DNA of 64,000 nt from Flagellimonas sediminis. Lineage in GTDB: Bacteria; Bacteroidota; Bacteroidia; Flavobacteriales; Flavobacteriaceae. Shown here in pieces: positions 60,788 to 64,000 of the stretch. The translations under genes and the position numbers were made by a program. The stretch is from contig NZ_JAAAMI010000001.1 in assembly GCF_010500845.1 (NCBI RefSeq), forward strand, positions 62,001 to 126,000, given 5' to 3'. How positions within the stretch are numbered: position 1 is the first letter of the stretch; each line of letters opens with the position of its first letter. The notes under the pieces were generated by a model, which was given only the letters and a program-made list of their open reading frames with translations, did not search any database and was not told where the DNA came from.

Positions 60788-62104
60788 ATGAGCACAAAGA
60801 CAATTCCGTATGTACCTTATAAGGTGAAGGATATGTCCCTAGCGGATTGGGGAAGAAAAGAGATTGAGCTTGCCGAGGCCGAAATGCCAGGGCTCATGGC
60901 GTTGCGTGAAGAATACGGTAAAGAGCAACCATTGAAAGGTGCCCGAATTGCCGGATGTCTGCACATGACCATCCAAACGGCCGTATTGATCGAGACCTTG
61001 GTGGCCCTGGGTGCCGAGGTAACCTGGAGTTCCTGCAACATTTTCTCTACCCAGGACCACGCCGCCGCTGCCATTGCCGCTGCCGGAATCCCTGTTTATG
61101 CCTGGAAAGGCATGAACGAGAAGGAATTTGACTGGTGCATTGAACAGACCCTTTTCTTTGGTGAGGATAGAAAACCACTGAACATGATCTTGGACGATGG
61201 TGGTGACCTTACCAATATGGTGTTGGATCTATATCCTGAAATGGCCGCTGGTGTAAAGGGACTATCCGAAGAAACCACTACCGGAGTGCACCGTTTGTAC
61301 GAAAGGGTAAAAAAAGGAACCCTACCAATGCCCGCCATCAACGTGAACGACTCCGTGACCAAATCCAAATTTGACAACAAATACGGATGTCGTGAAAGTG
61401 CCGTGGATGCTATTAGAAGGGCTACGGATACCATGTTGGCCGGAAAACGTGTGGTTGTAGCCGGATACGGAGACGTTGGAAAAGGAACCGCAGCCTCTTT
61501 CCGAGGTGCAGGCGCCATTGTTACCGTTACCGAAATAGACCCCATTTGTGCCCTCCAGGCTTGTATGGATGGTTATGAAGTGAAGAAATTGGAATCCGTT
61601 GTGGAAAATGCCGACGTGGTCATCACCGCAACCGGGAACAAGGACATTATCCGTGAAGAGCATTTTAGGGCCATGAAGGACAAGGCCATTGTTTGTAATA
61701 TTGGTCACTTTGACAATGAAATTGATATGGCTTGGTTGAACCGCACCTATGGCAATACCAAGAACGAAATCAAACCTCAAGTGGACAAATACACCATTGA
61801 AGGAAAGGATGTGATTATTTTGGCCGAAGGCCGATTGGTGAACTTGGGTTGTGCCACTGGTCACCCAAGCTTTGTAATGAGTAACTCCTTCACCAACCAA
61901 ACATTGGCTCAAATTGAATTGTGGAAAAACCACGATAATTATGAGAACAATGTGTATACGTTACCCAAACATTTGGATGAAAAAGTAGCGCAACTGCATT
62001 TGGCAAGGTTAGGCGCTGAGCTTACCGAGTTGAAGGAAGATCAAGCAGAATACATTGGGGTTACGGTAGAAGGACCTTTCAAACCAGATTATTACAGATA
62101 TTAA
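60788..62104 (+). CDS. ahcY: Adenosylhomocysteinase (SAH hydrolase)
   Basis: A 438-residue NAD-dependent enzyme that splits S-adenosylhomocysteine into adenosine and homocysteine. It has [16 protein letters not shown] (about 57-72), [15 protein letters not shown] (about 80-94), the NAD loop AGYGDVGKG (about 223-231) and the C-terminal KPDYYRY. The length is that of the compact form without the roughly 40-residue insert of plant/proteobacterial enzymes. Single gene with a strong terminator. Confidence 0.97.
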   Translation: MSTKTIPYVPYKVKDMSLADWGRKEIELAEAEMPGLMALREEYGKEQPLKGARIAGCLHMTIQTAVLIETLVALGAEVTWSSCNIFSTQDHAAAAIAAAGIPVYAWKGMNEKEFDWCIEQTLFFGEDRKPLNMILDDGGDLTNMVLDLYPEMAAGVKGLSEETTTGVHRLYERVKKGTLPMPAINVNDSVTKSKFDNKYGCRESAVDAIRRATDTMLAGKRVVVAGYGDVGKGTAASFRGAGAIVTVTEIDPICALQACMDGYEVKKLESVVENADVVITATGNKDIIREEHFRAMKDKAIVCNIGHFDNEIDMAWLNRTYGNTKNEIKPQVDKYTIEGKDVIILAEGRLVNLGCATGHPSFVMSNSFTNQTLAQIELWKNHDNYENNVYTLPKHLDEKVAQLHLARLGAELTELKEDQAEYIGVTVEGPFKPDYYRY

Positions 62105-62122
62105 GATTTAATAATACCCAAT

Positions 62123-62156
62123 AAAAAAACCCATGGTTTTGGCCATGGGTTTTTTT
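62123..62156. terminator. Terminator of ahcY, also facing the DUF3332 gene
   Basis: A 14-bp stem (seven A + CCCATGG paired with CCATGGG + seven T) with loop TTTTGG. A/T runs on both sides make it usable by both convergent genes. Confidence 0.92.
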
Positions 62157-62172
62157 ATTTTGCAGTGATGGA

Positions 62173-62751
62173 TCAATCCGCCAATAAACCTTCACCATAA
62201 TTACAGGTTTTGGCCTCTTTCAATAGTGCCAGCCCTTCTTGTCTAGTGTCCATTGGGTCTATTTTGATTTTTTCTCCATTGGGCATGTACACAATATAGA
62301 ATCCTTCTTCAAAAGAGGAAAGTTTGATGATCTCCCCGTTTGGTCGGATCGCGTTCCAGGATTTTTCGTCCGGTTTATATACCAAATCTATCTTCTTGCC
62401 TTTTTTAGGACCTTCCACTACGGTAACTTGGATCCTGTTTTTGGTAGCCACCATTTTAAAGGTATTGCCATCATGTTCCACCATTTGGGTCTCCGACTCC
62501 CCATCTTTCATGGCAATGGGGTTTGAACCGGACCAAAATTCAATGACATTGAAAATAATGACATCTCCCAAGAAAAAGAGACCGTAAACGGGAACAATGT
62601 TCAATCCCCAAAAAATAAGGTTGTCCAAGAACTTACTGTCGGTTAACCCTTGGTTCCAATCCTTCAGATTGTTGAACGCACTAAAAGATCCCAAACAGCT
62701 TGTAAACAAAATGGAACAAGCCAACAAAGAAGAAATAACGATTTTTTTCAT
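62173..62751 (-). CDS. DUF3332 lipoprotein
   Basis: A 192-residue predicted lipoprotein from ATG 62749-62751: signal peptide with lipobox (LFTSC, Cys 19), then LGSFSAFNNLKDWNQ, a hydrophobic stretch (about 44-72) and a beta-rich domain. This is the DUF3332 pattern, a family of unknown function. The hydrophobic stretch could anchor the protein in the membrane in addition to the lipid. Single-gene unit. Confidence 0.82.
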   Translation of the reverse strand: MKKIVISSLLACSILFTSCLGSFSAFNNLKDWNQGLTDSKFLDNLIFWGLNIVPVYGLFFLGDVIIFNVIEFWSGSNPIAMKDGESETQMVEHDGNTFKMVATKNRIQVTVVEGPKKGKKIDLVYKPDEKSWNAIRPNGEIIKLSSFEEGFYIVYMPNGEKIKIDPMDTRQEGLALLKEAKTCNYGEGLLAD

Positions 62752-62914
62752 GATATAAGAATTATGGTTAATGTTCTTAAAGCTACAAAAAGATTTGGTT
62801 GCAACTCTATCCATAAACAAAATACGCCTCTTGTATTTTTCCGTTCAACGTTTAAAATAGATGCTTCCCATTTCTAAACAGATCGTTACCTTTAATCCTC
62901 CTAAAGAAGAAACC

Positions 62915-64000
62915 ATGAACAACGACTGGTATGTGATACAAAATGTGGAGGCTGTGGACTCCCCATCCATTGCCCTGTATTTGGAGCATTTGAAATTTAA
63001 TGTTCAGGAAATGATTTCCTTGGTCCATGGCGATACGCAACGATTGATGCCCCACATCAAGACCAATAAAATGCCCAAAGTGATGGATTTTTTATTGGAT
63101 TCCGGAATCTTCAATTTTAAGGCTTCCACCATTTCCGAAGCAGAGATAGCCGCAGAGGCAGGTGCCAGTTCCGTATTGATTGCACATCAGTTGGTGGGTC
63201 CAAAAGTGGACCGTTTCATACAGTTGTGCCTGCATTTTCCAAACACTCAATTTTCAACCTTGATCGATAATATCGACAGTGTGAAGCTTTTGAATAAAAA
63301 AGCGGTGGAAAGTGGAACAATCGCAAATATTTACATCGATATCAACAATGGCATGGACCGATCGGGTATCAAAATAGGTACTGGATTGGATGATTTGATG
63401 AACCATCTAAAAACGTGCAAAGGCCTCCATTTTCAAGGATTCCATGTATACGATGGCCATTTACGGGATCCTGAATTTGTCCAACGTCGAGAAAAAATAG
63501 AGCATGACTTGGAGCAGGTCACTAGCTATTTCAAAAAGCTCAAAAAACAATATCCAGAGGCCAAGATGATCTGCGGGGGCACTCCTTCCTTTACTTCCCA
63601 TCTGTTGGAAGAAAACAGGATTACCAGTCCAGGAACCTGTGTACTGTGGGATTGGGGTTATGGAGAAAAACTGACCGAGCAATCCTTTAAGTATGCCGCT
63701 TTGGTGGTGACCCGGGTCATTTCCAGACCCACGGAGGGCATTATTACCGTGGACATGGGACATAAATCCGTATCCGCAGAAAACCCTATTGACAAACGCA
63801 TCAAATTTCTCAACATCACCAATTATGAGTTGCTTTCCCAAAGTGAAGAGCACGGGGTAATTCGGGTAAATGATTGGGACAACTGGAAAGTGGGAGACGT
63901 GTTATACGGGGTTCCTTATCACATCTGCCCTACCATCAACCTGCACGACGAAGTCTCCTTAATTGAAAATGGGATGAAAACGGATACTTGGGCCATTACG
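62915..64000 (+). CDS. D-threonine-aldolase-family PLP enzyme, cut by the right edge
   Basis: Open from ATG 62915 (an in-frame ATG at 62861 is possible) to the window end, 362 residues, without its stop. The N-terminal alanine-racemase-like barrel has the PLP-lysine motif PHIKTNKMPK (about 45-54), DINNGMDRSGI and YDGHL. The C-terminal part has the metal-site-like HICPTINLHDE near the edge. D-threonine aldolases cleave D-beta-hydroxy amino acids to glycine and an aldehyde. Length suggests that only a few residues are missing. Confidence 0.87.
   Translation, partial: MNNDWYVIQNVEAVDSPSIALYLEHLKFNVQEMISLVHGDTQRLMPHIKTNKMPKVMDFLLDSGIFNFKASTISEAEIAAEAGASSVLIAHQLVGPKVDRFIQLCLHFPNTQFSTLIDNIDSVKLLNKKAVESGTIANIYIDINNGMDRSGIKIGTGLDDLMNHLKTCKGLHFQGFHVYDGHLRDPEFVQRREKIEHDLEQVTSYFKKLKKQYPEAKMICGGTPSFTSHLLEENRITSPGTCVLWDWGYGEKLTEQSFKYAALVVTRVISRPTEGIITVDMGHKSVSAENPIDKRIKFLNITNYELLSQSEEHGVIRVNDWDNWKVGDVLYGVPYHICPTINLHDEVSLIENGMKTDTWAIT

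Noticed and set aside
61322..61933. 203-codon minus-strand frame opposite ahcY
   Set aside because: It mirrors the conserved ahcY coding sequence; no start context or motif supports it.

Overview
The window is chromosomal DNA of a marine-type Flavobacteriaceae bacterium (Bacteroidota), most like Muricauda/Allomuricauda and relatives. This assignment is an inference. It rests on TAnnTTTG-type -7 promoter boxes, type IX secretion (T9SS) sorting domains, TonB receptors with an N-terminal carboxypeptidase-regulatory-like domain, a Bacteroidota-type LeuRS and dihydroorotase, DUF4271/DUF4296/DUF3098/DUF3127 proteins, and the ftsX-DUF3098-uppP-truB order. Coding density is high. I see no rRNA, tRNA, CRISPR array, prophage or complete insertion sequence.

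Layout. 1-3 kb: a leftward redox/Fe-S group (2Fe-2S ferredoxin, ferredoxin-NADP reductase, NifU-like protein, Mrp ATPase). 3-7.7 kb: amidase lipoprotein, alkyltransferase-like protein, LysE exporter, trmB, glycosyltransferase. 7.7-14.6 kb: a PhoR/PhoB-like pair, divergent from a TonB receptor plus a surface-type lipoprotein, with an 11-bp-phased TAAC repeat array resembling Pho boxes between them. Two tiny proteins follow that are little more than a signal peptide and a T9SS C-terminal sorting domain. 14.6-25.8 kb: housekeeping genes (LuxE-like acyltransferase, tyrS, epimerase, dihydroorotase, glycosyltransferases, hemD, pckA). 25.9-30.8 kb: amino-acid metabolism (saccharopine-dehydrogenase-like protein, Lrp, alanine dehydrogenase), ferritin and a zinc peptidase. 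31-34.3 kb: an oversized leuS carrying fragments of a dispersed repeat, with more repeat DNA upstream. 34.4-38.5 kb: ftsX, uppP, truB, a TonB-like protein and a thioredoxin-like protein. 38.6-43.7 kb: a TetR-ABC-HlyD-TolC export operon whose ABC protein has lost its ATPase motifs. 43.8-49.7 kb: DNA repair, aat, a DUF3127 SSB-like protein, an orphan kinase, HIT, greA, a Rieske-like lipoprotein and an oxidoreductase. 49.8-52.1 kb: a TonB receptor under a TPP riboswitch. 52.2-56.4 kb: a hybrid histidine kinase, an NtrC-type regulator and a PepSY-like protein. 56.5-57.07 kb: a sparse stretch with small transcription-unit signals and a 41-residue membrane protein. 57.1-60 kb: a NadR-like ATPase fused to DUF4301, PnuC and a thiamine-binding protein. 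60-64 kb: phosphopantetheinyl transferase, ahcY, DUF3332 and a D-threonine-aldolase-like enzyme cut by the right edge.

Most notable points: (1) two copies of one repeat 20-mer are read in different frames inside leuS; (2) an export operon is built on a motif-dead ABC protein; (3) tandem cargo-less T9SS proteins; (4) a Pho-box-like array in front of a TonB receptor/lipoprotein pair; (5) two loci that may form one thiamine salvage route, namely the riboswitch-controlled receptor and the thiamine-binding protein/PnuC/kinase-DUF4301 operon. All functional statements come from reading motifs; no database search was run.
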